A program made the translations under genes and the position numbers. From NCBI GenBank assembly GCA_947471745.1, contig CANJKZ010000080.1, positions 1,719,501 through 1,783,500 of the forward strand: a stretch of DNA of 64,000 bases, in the 5' to 3' direction. The notes under the pieces are model-generated. The model worked only from the letters and a program-made list of their open reading frames with translations. It had not been told where the DNA came from and did no database searches. Shown one piece after another: positions 43,725 to 54,743 of this stretch (position 1 is its first letter; the number at the start of each line of letters is the position of its first letter). The stretch is from Closterium sp. Naga37s-1 (taxonomy: Eukaryota > Streptophyta > Zygnematophyceae > Desmidiales > Closteriaceae).

Positions 43725-43963
43725 TCTGTGCTTGTACTGTGATCTATATACGTATCTGCATGCTTGCTCTGCTATGTAGCGATCACTGTGCTGTTGTTGT
43801 TACATATATACCTCTGCATGTGAACTGGCCTTGTGGCCCTTTGCTTGTGCTCAGTGTGTGTGGTGACTTTGTGATCCACCCTGAGCTGTGTTTTGTTTCT
43901 TCTTTTGACTGGTCTTGTGACCATTGCTTGCTCTGGCTATCCCCCATTTCGCCTATGGGGGTG

Positions 43964-44095
43964 TGTCAAAACATATGCATGTTATTATCTAGGCTATATT
44001 GGGGCTAGCCTTAGGGGGTACACAAATCATCTCGACACTCTAGTTTTGTGCCCCAACCTTGACCTAATGACATCATTCCTGCCTAGCTTCTAAGA
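43964..44095 (+). repeat. Copia C 3' LTR (132 bp)
   Basis: Follows the polypurine tract and is followed by the AATTT target duplication. Confidence 0.93.
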
Positions 44096-44100
44096 AATTT

Positions 44101-44990
44101 CTCCCATGCAGAGCTCCCTGATGCCTACCGGTATATGGGTTATCCCAGCACCACACAGTTCACAAAGCCATCCATTCATCCCTGTCCATGTAGTGTGAGG
44201 TAAAGAACCAATTGAGTCTGAGCTACTCTGCGGTAGGGATTCCTGATTTACAGCTATAACAACTGGTGTGGTAGTTGATTGCCAAGGTTGCAGGTTAGGA
44301 GGACGTTGCCAACAACGGGAAAACTGTGGCAATTACATAAAATTCTGCATTGAGAAAGCTTGCTTTCTGTTCTTGGAAGGCAACGACGTAACATGCTTCA
44401 TTACAATTTGGTGTACGCCAAGGAAACATATTTAAGGCTGGTACGGTACGTTAGGACTCAGGTTCATGGTCCACAAAACCCAAACTATGGAATGCCAGTG
44501 TTACCTTAGCTAGACTTACAAACATTTCGAAATACTTGATCAGACAATGATTTCTAAATTGAGCGTGCATGTACCAGATCTATGCTTGTTATTCAATATT
44601 CCGTTTACAGCTATCATTGATTTTTTTGGTTCATGCCAAGTAACTACAAATAAACTGTTACCAACAACCTTCTAGATTTTCGACAACGCAACGATCGGAA
44701 GCCCAGAATTCGTGCTTTTCGCGAGTGATGCGTCCAATCTGATGTCGCGATTTGACAATAACACCTCACTCGATCTCTTGGGGATAAGCGAAGTGCCACG
44801 TGGACTGCGCGAAATCCTCCCCAGCTCTCCCCACCTTCTCCTGCTCGGAGGCAGCCTGACAGCGTGGATTGTCATCCAAAGGATTTACGTTACCAAGGAA
44901 TCTCGAGGAGTAAGCCAATTTGCCGACGCTCCCACACAACAGGCACACTTCCCTGTTTGCCGAATTCCACCAGCAACCAAACTATCCGCC
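44101..44990. other. psbQ upstream region
   Basis: No gene or known repeat seen. This stretch, less GC-rich than the neighbouring genes, should contain the psbQ promoter and 5' UTR. An open frame from 44712 reads into psbQ but has no transit-peptide character before 44991. Confidence 0.5.
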
Positions 44991-45917
44991 ATGGCTGCCA
45001 CCACCTCCGTCGCTGCCATGAACTTGGCTGCTCCCGTGGAGCTCGGCAACCCGGCCCAGAAGGCTTCCCGCGTGTTCAACAACACCGTGTCCTTCGCCCG
45101 CGCTGAGAAGGCTTCGCTCGCCGTCAGTGCCTCGGCTGAGGAGAAGCAGAGCAGGCGCTCGGCTCTTGCCCTCATTGCCACCACCGTTGCCGTCTCCCTT
45201 TCCGGCAGCGCTCAGGCCGTTACCGGCGTGAAGATCGAGGGCCCCCCTCCTCTGGCTGGTGGCCTTCGTAAGTGAACACGCCGCTCAGCAGTATTCACCC
45301 GATTGTTTTACCTTGATTGCATACGGGTTGCGCCGATGTAGCGCTCTTCAGCTTTACTGCTTCGCCTGAACGTCATCGTGTGTACTCCTTCCGTGTTTTA
45401 CCTGCAGCCGGCACTGAGAACTCCGACCAGGCCCGTGACTTCGAGGCCCCCCTGAGCGAGCGGTTCTTCATCCAGATCAAGACCCCCGAGGAGGCTCTCG
45501 CCCGCGCTAAGGAGGTCGTCGGCGTCCTCCCCGAGGTTGAGGGCTACATCTCCAAGAAGGCCTGGCCCTATGTCCGCAACGAGCTGCGCTCCGAGCTCGG
45601 CTACTTGAGATACGATCTTGCCACCGTCATCGCCTCCAAGGCTAAGGCCGAGAAGAAGGCTCTTAACGCCGAGCTCAAGGAGCTGGTCACCACCCTGGAG
45701 TCGGTAAGTCGACGGTGCATTGAGTCTCTGCTTGGCTTGTTTTTTTTTTTTTTCCACACCATTCCCAACATCGACGTGCATACCATTTCTAAACTGTTAA
45801 TGTGCACTTCCTCCCTTGCAGTTGGACTATGCCGCCCGCGTGAAGGACCAGGAGGCCGCTAAGAAGTTCTTTGATGCCACCAAGTCCAAGGTGTCTGCCC
45901 TCCTTGCTAAGCTGTAA
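44991..45917 (+). CDS. psbQ: PsbQ, oxygen-evolving enhancer protein 3
   Basis: Nuclear gene for the lumenal photosystem II extrinsic subunit that stabilises the water-splitting Mn-Ca cluster. Exons 44991-45267, 45408-45703 and 45822-45917, GT/AG with consistent phase, give 222 aa. Residues 1 to about 50 are a Ser/Ala/Lys-rich chloroplast transit peptide. A twin-Arg signal follows (RR at 55-56, a hydrophobic stretch, AQA at 74-76), leaving a mature protein of about 146 residues, the usual size. Family features: GGLPGTENSDQARDFEAPL over the first junction, RFFIQ, WPYVRNELRSELGYLRYDL and LDYAARVKDQEAAKKFF, consistent with the four-helix bundle. ATG 44991 is chosen because the transit peptide starts there. 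Confidence 0.96.
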
Positions 45918-46647
45918 ATGTCCATCATATAAGTTTTGCTAAGATTTTTGTAACCTTTCAAAATAGCCCTACGTCTACCTCAGCTTGCTTTCCATTTCCA
46001 TTGGTGGAAGTCAAAAACCGAGAGAAAAGAAAGGGGCCTCATGGTAATGGCTTGATAGCCTTACTTCATTCCTTGGTAATTGTTAGCTAAAAACGACGTG
46101 GGTTCTTCTCGGCAGCACACTTTCAAGATGGGACAGGGTTCACTATTTTATATTTCGGTTTTAAACCGATTTTCAGTTTAAATTGAACCTTCAGACATGA
46201 TTTTTATATTGTCTCAAAACTACCGTTATACCCGCCGCCATAGTTTGTATGTGAATCCAGACATCCCGAATATTTTCATCTGACAGCGTCACTATACAAA
46301 AACTGCACTAAGGGCGACGTCAGGGCTGACTAGAGCATTCCATCTTACCCGTCAATCGTCACGAACTCGCGGTCTGTGTTTTCAGAGGCAAGCTGTGCTA
46401 GCGCTAGGAGCATCTCTTCGCAAGCATCGCGTAGTATGCCCATACGGAAAATTGTTGACCTCTGCTGATTCACCCAAGATGTTTCCAAAGAGTTTCAACA
46501 CACAAATAACAACTAAAGATACTAAAGATGGTATCTTCGATAGAAGTAAAGCTTAGCGCCTGCAACGTTCACAAAACCCAAGTAGCTATGTATAGCGGTC
46601 GTAACAATAAATACCCCGATTGAGAACTCTTCTGTTTCCAGCCACCC
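45918..46647. other. Intergenic between convergent psbQ and DUF4057 genes
   Basis: Two 3' UTRs are expected here. No gene or repeat recognised. Confidence 0.55.
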
Positions 46648-48184
46648 TCACACCAGCGACAGCGAGCTCCCACCACCAGGCGGTTGGTGGATGCCGATGC
46701 AGCTGCGGATGTTGAGCTTTCCGTCCGCGAAAATATCCTCTCCCTGCAGCTCGCGACGCTTTGCCGCGCTAAGCTGCTGCTTCCCCGCGTCCGTCGGCTC
46801 CATCGTCCCGCGACCCATCAAATCGATTATCTTCCGATCGGACGGTCGACGTTTCGGCGGGCTTGGGGGGGTGTCTCCGCCAAAGATAATGGAGCTCGCA
46901 CCACCGGGAAGCTGCGGACACAAAATCAAACAGATAATTAATGCGCTGCGCATGGCGAACGTACGACCCTGGAGAAGAACTTGGACAGGACTCCGTGTTG
47001 AAGCAGCTAAAAGCAGAAGAATAGAAGCTCGGGAATGAGTCTTGAAGCTTAGAAACGAAGCTTACCTGGTGCACGGTGATGGACGGGCGAACCTCCTCCA
47101 CAACTTCCTCTCCGTACAACGACAGCGAGCCGTACAGGTCCTTGAGCTTCGCCTGGCACAGCGGGCGGCGATTCTCCTCGCTGTCCGGCTCGCAGCTGAG
47201 CGTGCCCATGAGGTCCGTCAGCTTCTGCGGGCACAGCGCCTTTGTCGGCAGGTAGTCCTCGTCGCCGAACAGAATCTGGCTCTTGCCGCCTGCAGGCTGA
47301 ACGGGAGCAGGAGACGTCGGGGGTGACGTGATGGAGAAAAAAGGGAAGGGGAAACAAGCATTAAGAAATGAAGAGCCGGACCGAGAGCACTGTCTCAAAC
47401 CGGAGAATACAATTTGCACGTAGAGCGGGCATGAAGGGGATCTCTTTGTTGAACTCTTGGCATAATCATCTTCATAACAAGTTGCTGGATTGCAATAATG
47501 TACAACACGGTATGCCGCGTGCGGACCTGGTGGAGGCGCACGCTGGGACGGTCGGTCTGATCGGACGGCGTGAAGATGTTGTCGGAAGCGGGTGCAACCT
47601 CGGGAGTCCTGCAAGGCGAAACAGCGGACAAGAACACAGGAACATTATATGGCGCATAATCCCACGACACAGTTAGGCGATTGGGGACGGAGAGAACAGC
47701 AAGAAGATGGATACGGATGGAATGAAGCTGAACGGGGTTGAGCGGGTGAACGAACGACAAAAGGGATAGTATCGTACTCTGATTGCTTGGTGTCAGCCTC
47801 CACGTGGGCGAGGACCACTTGGCTCTCAAAGTTTTTCTGCACGCAGGAACACAAGGAAACCGAGGAAGAAAACAAAAAGACCTTAGTGAGAGAGAGATTT
47901 CCCACAGCCAAGAAATGCCAGACGAGATTTGAAATCGGATGGTATCGTCTGCTACGATAGTCACGATCCGGACACTCAGTGCTCTCTTCACGAACCAAGC
48001 TTGGACAGACGGCGCAGCGTGACAGCCTATTCGACGAGAAAGCTACCTGGCTAAGGCGCTTGATGCACTTCTTTCCGCTACCAAGCACATCGGGAACGCC
48101 AGTGTCAGCGCCCTCGCTCCAGTTGAGCACATCGGCGGTGGAGTCGCCACCAGGGGGCTTCACCACTCTGTTAACTACCGTCAT
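46648..48184 (-). CDS. DUF4057-family protein
   Basis: Five exons on the minus strand, in transcript order 48047-48184, 47778-47836, 47527-47608, 47066-47296 and 46648-46911, with GT/AG boundaries and consistent phase, 257 aa. The N-terminus (STADVLNWSE) matches the STADLLTWSE-like start of plant DUF4057 proteins. The motif HQ-x-x-GG-x-S recurs three times (about residues 92, 169 and 245); the first two are followed by an I(I/L)FG strand and the first two fall on exon junctions. Between them are similar modules ending in KLKDLYGSL and KRRELQGEDIFADG. No catalytic motif, signal or membrane segment. Plant homologues are of unknown function; resemblance of the GG-x-S-x-I-x-FG motif to HN1/Jupiter-type proteins is only suggestive. 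Confidence 0.82.
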
Positions 48185-48796
48185 GTTGAACTTCGAAAGG
48201 AATCTCTAGCAAGAATTCAAGGCGTGCGTAGAAGAAATCGGTTGTCTTACTACTACGAACTTGGAAAGCGAGCACTATGAATTGCTTGAAGATGATAGAT
48301 TGTGCTGGTGAGAAATGGTGGTGAGGTGTTTTGTGGGCTTGGTGAGGATGAGGGGAGGAGAAGTTACAGTAATGGGATGCAGAGGATGGGGGTGATGTGC
48401 AGCTGAACACGCGAGTCCCCCACCGAGACCCAAAAGGCATCACTGACTGCCCAGGGCGATTCTCGGCTGTCATCGCATGCCGTCGATATTGCGCGTGGCC
48501 GTTTGTTGCGTGCGATTTCTCACGTCGATTCCGCCAACCACTCCAAGCTGGGATGACATGCGCGCCATGCCTGCTCTCTGGTCCACGGAATTGGAAGATT
48601 TTGCGAGCCGCGTTTACGCGCCGCTTCTCAGGTAAGCATGATGTCATTCAGTTTTCCCGCGTTTGCATCCAGGCAGTGCCGCAGAGCAAGGGTTGTTTGA
48701 AAACGTTCTCATGTCCTGCGAGGTGGCACTCACCTCTCCAATTCAGCGGACATGTCGCACGAAGCACCCTTCAATACAAAAAAATTGCATAATAGG
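48185..48796. other. DUF4057 upstream region
   Basis: Holds the 5' UTR and promoter of the DUF4057 gene. No other gene or repeat recognised. Confidence 0.5.
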
Positions 48797-48801
48797 GTGG
48801 T

Positions 48802-48999
48802 TGTTACGAGTGCAATTGAGCGAGCGAGCGCGGGTTACCAACCAAACCGTGAGGTTGGGTCGCGTCGTGAACAGTGGCGGGAACAGTGTCGATGCGAGTG
48901 TCGCGAATGGTAACGGATTACTGTTGGGTGCTGTTGGCGGGAACAGTGGTGTACGCGCTGAGCAGGGACGCGAAGTAAGGAAAAGGAATTTTCCTTACA
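48802..48999 (-). repeat. Gypsy F 3' LTR, internally deleted
   Basis: Ends match the 352-bp partner, but about 154 bp after the GAGCGAGCG motif are missing. Confidence 0.88.
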
Positions 49000-49024
49000 C
49001 TACCCCCCCCTAGGGAGGACCTCC

Positions 49025-52000
49025 TTACGAGAGCGCGTGTACATCCCGGAAGTTTTGGCTGCGTAGATACTCGGTGAGGGCAGGGTGATTCTCAATTCTA
49101 TCCAGGGGGGCCCAGTTGTCCTCCGTGGGCGTGCGGTCTTTCCAGCGGATCAGAAATTCGATCCTGCGAGCTCCTCGTGGGTCACGGACTCAGTGGCTCA
49201 GAATTTTCTCGGGCGTGATGATTGGCTCGGTCGGCGGTCGTGTCATGCTGGATGGGCGGTTGCGAGGCAGTTGGCTGGTGGATGGGACGTAAGGGCGAAG
49301 AAGGCTGACGTGGAATGAGGGGTTGACGTACCAGTCAGCAGGGAGGAGGAGGTGGGCGGTGACGGGCGTAATCATGTGGCTTATGCAAAATGGCCCGCAT
49401 TATCGGGGGCGGAGTTTTGGGGTGATGGGCAGGCGGAGGTTCTGAGTGTCGAGTAAAACTAGGTCGTCAGGCTGGTAAGTGACAGGTCGGCGGTGGCGAT
49501 CGGCGTTGCGTTTAGCGATGACGTTGGCCTTTTTAATTGCGTCGGCTGCTCTGGTCCGTGCTGCTTGCAAAATTTCGGCGAACTGCTGTGCACAAGGTAC
49601 CGGGTTGTCGGGATTCGGGGTCATGGGTACTGTCGGGTCTTGTCCGTAGTTCAGGTAAAACGATGACTGTTGGGTCGTGGCGGATGGCGAGTTGTTGTAT
49701 GCGAATTCAATGAGTGGTAATTGTTGTTCCCAGGTGGTTGGGTCGTCGCACGTGGCTCGGATGAGTTGCTCCATGGTCTGATTTGTCCGTTCTGTCTGTC
49801 CGTCGGTTTCGGGGTGGTACGAAGAACTGAACTGTAGTCGCGTGCCGAACTGCTGCCACAGGTTCCGCCAGAAGTTGCTGGTGAATTTCGTGTCGCGGTC
49901 GCTGATGATCGCTGATGGTATCCCGTGCAGTCGAACGACGGTGGAGATCAAGAGTCGAGCTGTTTCTTCGGCTGTGATCGATTTTTTGCAGGCTGCGAAA
50001 TGTGCCATTTTCGTCAGTCGATCGACGACGACCAGGATCGCGTTGTTCCCACTCGCCCCGGCCGGTAACCCCGTGACGAAGTCCATCGTAACCTGCTGCC
50101 AAGCACGCTCTGGGGGTGGTATCGGCTGCAACTGTCCTGCCGGCCGCTTTCGTGATGATTTCATGAGCTGGCAAGTGGGACACGATGACACGTGTCGCTG
50201 TATGTCGGTCAACATCTCGGGCCAGTAATAATACCGCTGCAGCTGCTGCCATGTTTTCTCTACCCCGAAATGCCCCGAGGTAACTCCGTCGTGTGCCTCC
50301 TGTAACAGTAATTCCCGTAGCAGTGTATACCCGGGCACCCAGATGCGGTCGGTCCCGGCTTTTACGTAATAGAATCCCCTTGCTGCTGCGAACTGCTGCG
50401 AATTTCCTCCTGTGAAGAATGGATCCGTTTGGTACCCGTGGGTAAATAGGCCTGTCAGTAGTGGGCTGGTCTGGGCGAGTAGTATTGCATGGATCTGGGC
50501 AGTGGGGCGAGTCAGTGCGTCGGCGATGTTCGAGGCTCCCTTTTTGTAAGTGACCGTGTAGTGAAAATTGGACCCGAGAAAATCGAGCCAGCGAATCTGT
50601 CGTGGGTTGAGGTGGGGCTGTGCGCGGAGGTACTGTAGTGATTTATGGTCTGTCCGTACTGTCACGTCTGCGCTGGTCAAGTAACAGCGCCAGCATGTAC
50701 GATTGCGAGCATTTCGTGGTCGTGTATCGGGTAGTTTTTCTCGGGCGGATGCAGTTTTCGTGACTCGTATGCGATGGGATGTAGGCCGTTGCCGAAATCC
50801 TGTAGCAGTACGGCTCCGATGGCGATGTCGCTGTCGTCTGTAACGACTTCGAATGGGCGGTGTGGGTCGGCGATGCGCAGTACGGGTGGTGAGCAGAGAA
50901 TATTTTTCAGGGCAGAGAAGGCAGCATGCTCTTTCTCCCCCCACGTAAAAGCGAGTCCCTTCCGTAACAAGTCCATCAGCGGCGCTGTTAACCGTGCCAT
51001 GTCGGGGACGAACCGACGCACGTAATTGACGAACCCCAAAAAACTCTGTAGTTCCGTGATATTCGTCGATGGGTGCCAGGCTTTCACTGTGTCCAACTTC
51101 TTCGGGTCAATTTCGACCCCAGCCTCCGAAATAACGTGCCTCAAAAACTCTAGCCTGTCCTGAAAAAACTCGCACTTGGAACCCTTGGTCAGTAGTTGAT
51201 GCTCGTCTAAAATCTTAAACACTGCTTCCAGATCTGCTAAGTGCTGCTGCTTGTCGCGACTGTAGACGAGGATGTCGTCGAGGTAAACTATTACGCATTT
51301 ATCTAAAAGTGGCCTAAACGCCTCGTTCATGGTCATCTGAAATGTCGCTGGTGCGTTGGTCAGCCCGAAGGGCATCACGGTGTACTCGAACGACCCGTAC
51401 CTAGTCCGAAAAGCTGTCTTGGCGCAGTCCGATGGTTCGACTCGAATCTGATGGTAACCCCCCCGGAGATCTATTTTCGAAAAAACCCGTGCTGTTCGCA
51501 GTTGATCTATCAGCTCGTCGGAGCGCGGAATAGGGTATCGCGACTTGACTGTTACCCTGTTCAGGGCTCTGTAATCGATGCACATGCGGAACCCCCCGTC
51601 TTTTTTCGGCGTGAACAGGATTGGTGCGGCGAACGGGGAGGAACTCGGTCGGATGAATTTCTTCTCTAACAGGTAATCTAACTACTTCCTTAGCTCGTCG
51701 AGCTCGGGCTGTGTCAGTATGAACTGGCGTTGTACAGTTGGCTGTGCCCCCGGTTCTAACTCTATCTTGTGGTCGTGCGCCCGCTGAGGTGGCAGTCCCT
51801 CCGGTAAATTGTCGGGGAAAATCCCGGGGTACCGTTTCAACAGCTCCTGTAGTTCGGGCGGTACGGCTGCTAGCAGTTTCTGGAAATCGCTCGGCTGCTC
51901 TGCGTCGTCCCCTACTACAGCGATGTCCACTGCATACACGTCAGCTCCAGCGGCGACAGCCCGTTTCATGGTGACGGCGTTGACGTGTACCGTTGAAGAC

Positions 52001-53685
52001 TCGGGCGACTGCCAGCGAGGTAGTTCGACCCAGTTACCACTACTTCGCACAGTGCAGCTATCCGTCGTCCAGTCAATTCGCGGGTTATACCGTCGCAGCC
52101 AATCACGTCCCAGTAAAATATCGTGCCCATCCAGTGTCGTCGCGAGCATTTCCTGTGTAAACCCGAAATTCCCCCCCGCAGCGGACTTTGACTCTCTCCA
52201 CCTTTTCCCGTATGGCCAGTGGCGTGCCGTCAACTAAGCGGGCATCTATCTCAGGTAAGCAACGGCTAAGTGCCAGTTCTAGTTTCCGTGCGGTTGCGGT
52301 ATTAACTAAACTGTGACTTGCTCCTCCGTCGATAAAAATCTTCACTGCTGCTCCCTGTATTTTCCCGTGGATCAGTACTGGGCAACCCGTCGCTGTACCC
52401 TCCTTATTCGTCTGAGCCCGATCGATGGCGTGAATCTGTACTGTGACTCGGTGAGGGTCGGTGCGGTTGGGCGAGCAGGCAGTCTCGTCAGTAGTTGGCC
52501 CAACTTCTACTGACTGCTGGCGTTTCCCTGCCTCTGAGACTCCCTCCCCTGCTCTGCTCCGCGGTGCCTCAGCTCCTCTGGGCATTCGCTCTTGCGATGG
52601 CCCGGCCTGTTGCAAGCAAAGCAGCGCCCCTTAAACGGCGCGGCAGCTGCATTCGTCGCAACGGCATGTACGGTGGCGTGCTCGATCGGTCCCCGAGGGC
52701 GATGTCCGTAATAGGACCCCGGTCTCGGACGGCGCAAAATGTCGATTTTCTCGGCGAGCGCGAGAATCTCGTTGAAGTTCGAGAGCCCGCGTAGCATGAT
52801 CTCGTGGGAGATGTCTGGCTTCAGCCCTCCGACGTAACGGTCCACCCGCTCCGCCTCGTGCATGTAGCCGACTTGCTCGCATAATGCGAGAAAACCGCTC
52901 GTGTAGTCTTGAACCGACCCGAGCTGCCGCCAAGTACGCAGTCTCTGACGCGCCGAAATAGAAGCCGCGATCGGCTCGAAGCGCGCCCGAAGCCCTGCGC
53001 ACCACGCATCCCACGTGCTGTACTGGGCGGTTTCGCAGAATGAACTCCAGGTGACGGCTGGACCTGTGGGCCCTTCCTCTTGCGACGGTGGCTCGTAGGC
53101 GCATGGCGACGTCACGATGACTCGCCACCAGTCCATGGCGGGGCCCCTCAGCAGCGAGACGGCATATCGGATCTTCGCTGCGTCCGACTCGACGTAATTC
53201 GCGTCGAAGAAGACGTTCATAGTGAAGACCCACGATTGAACCGTCGGACCTCCACGTTGGCTCGGGTCGAAGCAGGGCGGCCGTTGCGGCTTGAGTGGAA
53301 TTGGTGCCATAATGGCCTGTTCGCCACTTGTCGCCGCGAACTCCACGTGCCGACGGGCTTCACGAGGCTCCCGCGGGCTTGGTGTGACCCTGTTTCTCCC
53401 CATGCCAGGCATCGGTTGGGCAGCGCCATCACTGGCTGCACCTGAGCGCTGTCCCACGCTGTCGTGTTGTGTTGGTGTGCCAGACGAAATGACGATCGGC
53501 TCGTCCGATTGTGCAGATGCATTTGTCGGTGCGTGTGGTGGCGCTGGAGTATTCACTGTGGATTGCTGACGCGCGGAGTCACGTTCCGCTGTGAGCGTCG
53601 CAATTTCGAGCGCCGATTCTTCAACCTGGCGCACCAGACGGTCAAGTTGCTCCTGCGTCAATGTCGCGAGCGTGAATTCGGCCAT
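49025..53685 (-). pseudogene. Gypsy F gag-pol, broken
   Basis: Gag starts at about 53685 (MAEFTLATLTQEQL) and ends in a zinc knuckle (CFACNRPGHRKSEC, near 52600). Then come protease (FIDGGASHSLV, with Gly in place of the usual Ser/Thr of D-S/T-G), RT ([35 protein letters not shown]), RNase H, integrase (HFGVEKTW, MDFVTGLP, ISDRDTKFTS, HPETDGQTERTN) and a chromodomain (EFLIRWKDRTPTEDNW, about 49025-49180). Breaks: a frame change in gag/protease near 52200-52600, TAG at 51682-51684 in place of a Gln codon, a frame change near 50680-50900, and another after 49400. It is close in sequence to gypsy G. Confidence 0.88.
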
Positions 53686-53868
53686 GGCGGGGGTGTCGGG
53701 CAAGCTCAGCGAGAGCCTCTGTCGTGGCCGTGCGTGCTTACGAGAGAGCACTACGAACGACGGTGTTGTGTCGCTGAGAGACGTCTACCCCCCCCAAAAA
53801 ATTGAGATAGTGAGGAAGTGAAGGTGTGGGTGCGGTCCGAGAAAGGATCGTAGGCTCTGAATACCAAG

Positions 53869-54220
53869 TGTTACGAGTGCAATTGAGTGAGCGAGCGAGA
53901 ATTGCACTATCGAAGCAAAAAGTACAATGAGCGAAGGCATGAGCGAAGAATATATAGCGAAACTATAGTGGTAACGGTAATGTGTGGAAAATGGGGTGCG
54001 CGACGGGCCTGGCGCCGAGGTTGGGAATGGTCGAGGCGGAGGTCCGGAGTGCGGGTTACCAACCAAACCGTGAGGTTGGGTCGCGTCGTGAACAGTGGCG
54101 GGAACAGTGTCGATGCGAGTGTCGCGAATGGTAACGGATTACTGTTGGGTGCTGTTGGCGGGAACAGTGGTGTACGCGCTGAGCAGGGACGCGAAGTAAG
54201 GAAAAGGAATTTTCCTTACA
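53869..54220 (-). repeat. Gypsy F 5' LTR
   Basis: 352 bp, TGTAAGGAAA to CGTAACA on the minus strand, followed inward by the primer site. Confidence 0.9.
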
Positions 54221-54225
54221 GTGGT

Positions 54226-54290
54226 ACTGGAGTGTGGCAAAAGGAAATTTGGGTGGTACTTGAGTGTGGCAAAAAATGCATAATAGGGTT
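54226..54290. repeat. Short spacer between gypsy F and G
   Basis: Two copies of a TACT(G/T)GAGTGTGGCAAAA unit, each preceded by GTGGT, and a TGCATAATAGGGT tail that also ends the sequence left of F (48787-48798). This looks like a small local repeat that existed before the insertions. Confidence 0.6.
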
Positions 54291-54541
54291 GTAAGGAAAT
54301 TTTCTAGAATTCCTTATCGGGGTTGACTGCTTTACGTTTGGCCGACATCAACGATGCCGAGGCTCCTCGCGTCACCTTCGGCATTTCCCTTCGCCAAACC
54401 TGCACCGCACCTCGCTCACCCGAGGTTCCCTCCTAGCTAGGCTAGCCACTACATTAGCGTGTGCCTTCGTTGTATTCTCAGTCTGTTGAATCACAACCTC
54501 CTTGTTCGTTAATCTGCGCACTCTCATTTACAACTCATAAC
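54291..54541 (+). repeat. Gypsy G 5' LTR
   Basis: 251 bp, followed by CC and the primer site. Confidence 0.88.
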
Positions 54542-54743
54542 ACCTGGTATCAGAGCTACTTTCCTAGTTCACCCTGCTTTTCGAGGGTAGTTTGGTGGCA
54601 CGGGTGTGGCTGGTATAGTGGACTATACGACGGTTGGCTGCAAGGTTTTTTAATTCAATTCTGCCCGACTCCAATAGTTTGTGTTTTCCATTCGCCTGAA
54701 GGCCACGGAGACCCGCTTGCCCACCAGACGTAGTGCTAGACAC

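Larger units (their letters stand above)
36971..44095 (+). mobile_element. Copia C, degenerate element of the B family
   Basis: A 7125-bp Ty1/copia element inserted between TRM13 and psbQ. It has two 132-bp LTRs (36971-37102 and 43964-44095, about two differences), a perfect primer site TGGTATCAGAGC directly after the 5' LTR, the polypurine tract CCTATGGGGGTG before the 3' LTR, and target duplication AATTT (36966-36970 and 44096-44100). The protein matches copia B over its whole length, but the reading frame is broken many times. Confidence 0.93.
48802..54220 (-). mobile_element. Gypsy F chromovirus
   Basis: A minus-strand Ty3/gypsy element. Its 5' LTR is 53869-54220 (352 bp) and its 3' LTR 48802-48999 (198 bp); they share both ends and look identical where both are present, but the 3' LTR lacks about 154 bp. 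The primer site (TGGTATTCAGAGC) lies just inside the 5' LTR and a polypurine tract (CTAGGGGGGGGTAG) just before the 3' LTR. The target duplication is GTGGT (48797-48801 and 54221-54225). Confidence 0.92.

Noticed and set aside
44712..44990. N-terminal extension of PsbQ in the same open frame
   Set aside because: The upstream residues do not look like a transit peptide, and the ATG at 44991 starts a complete one.
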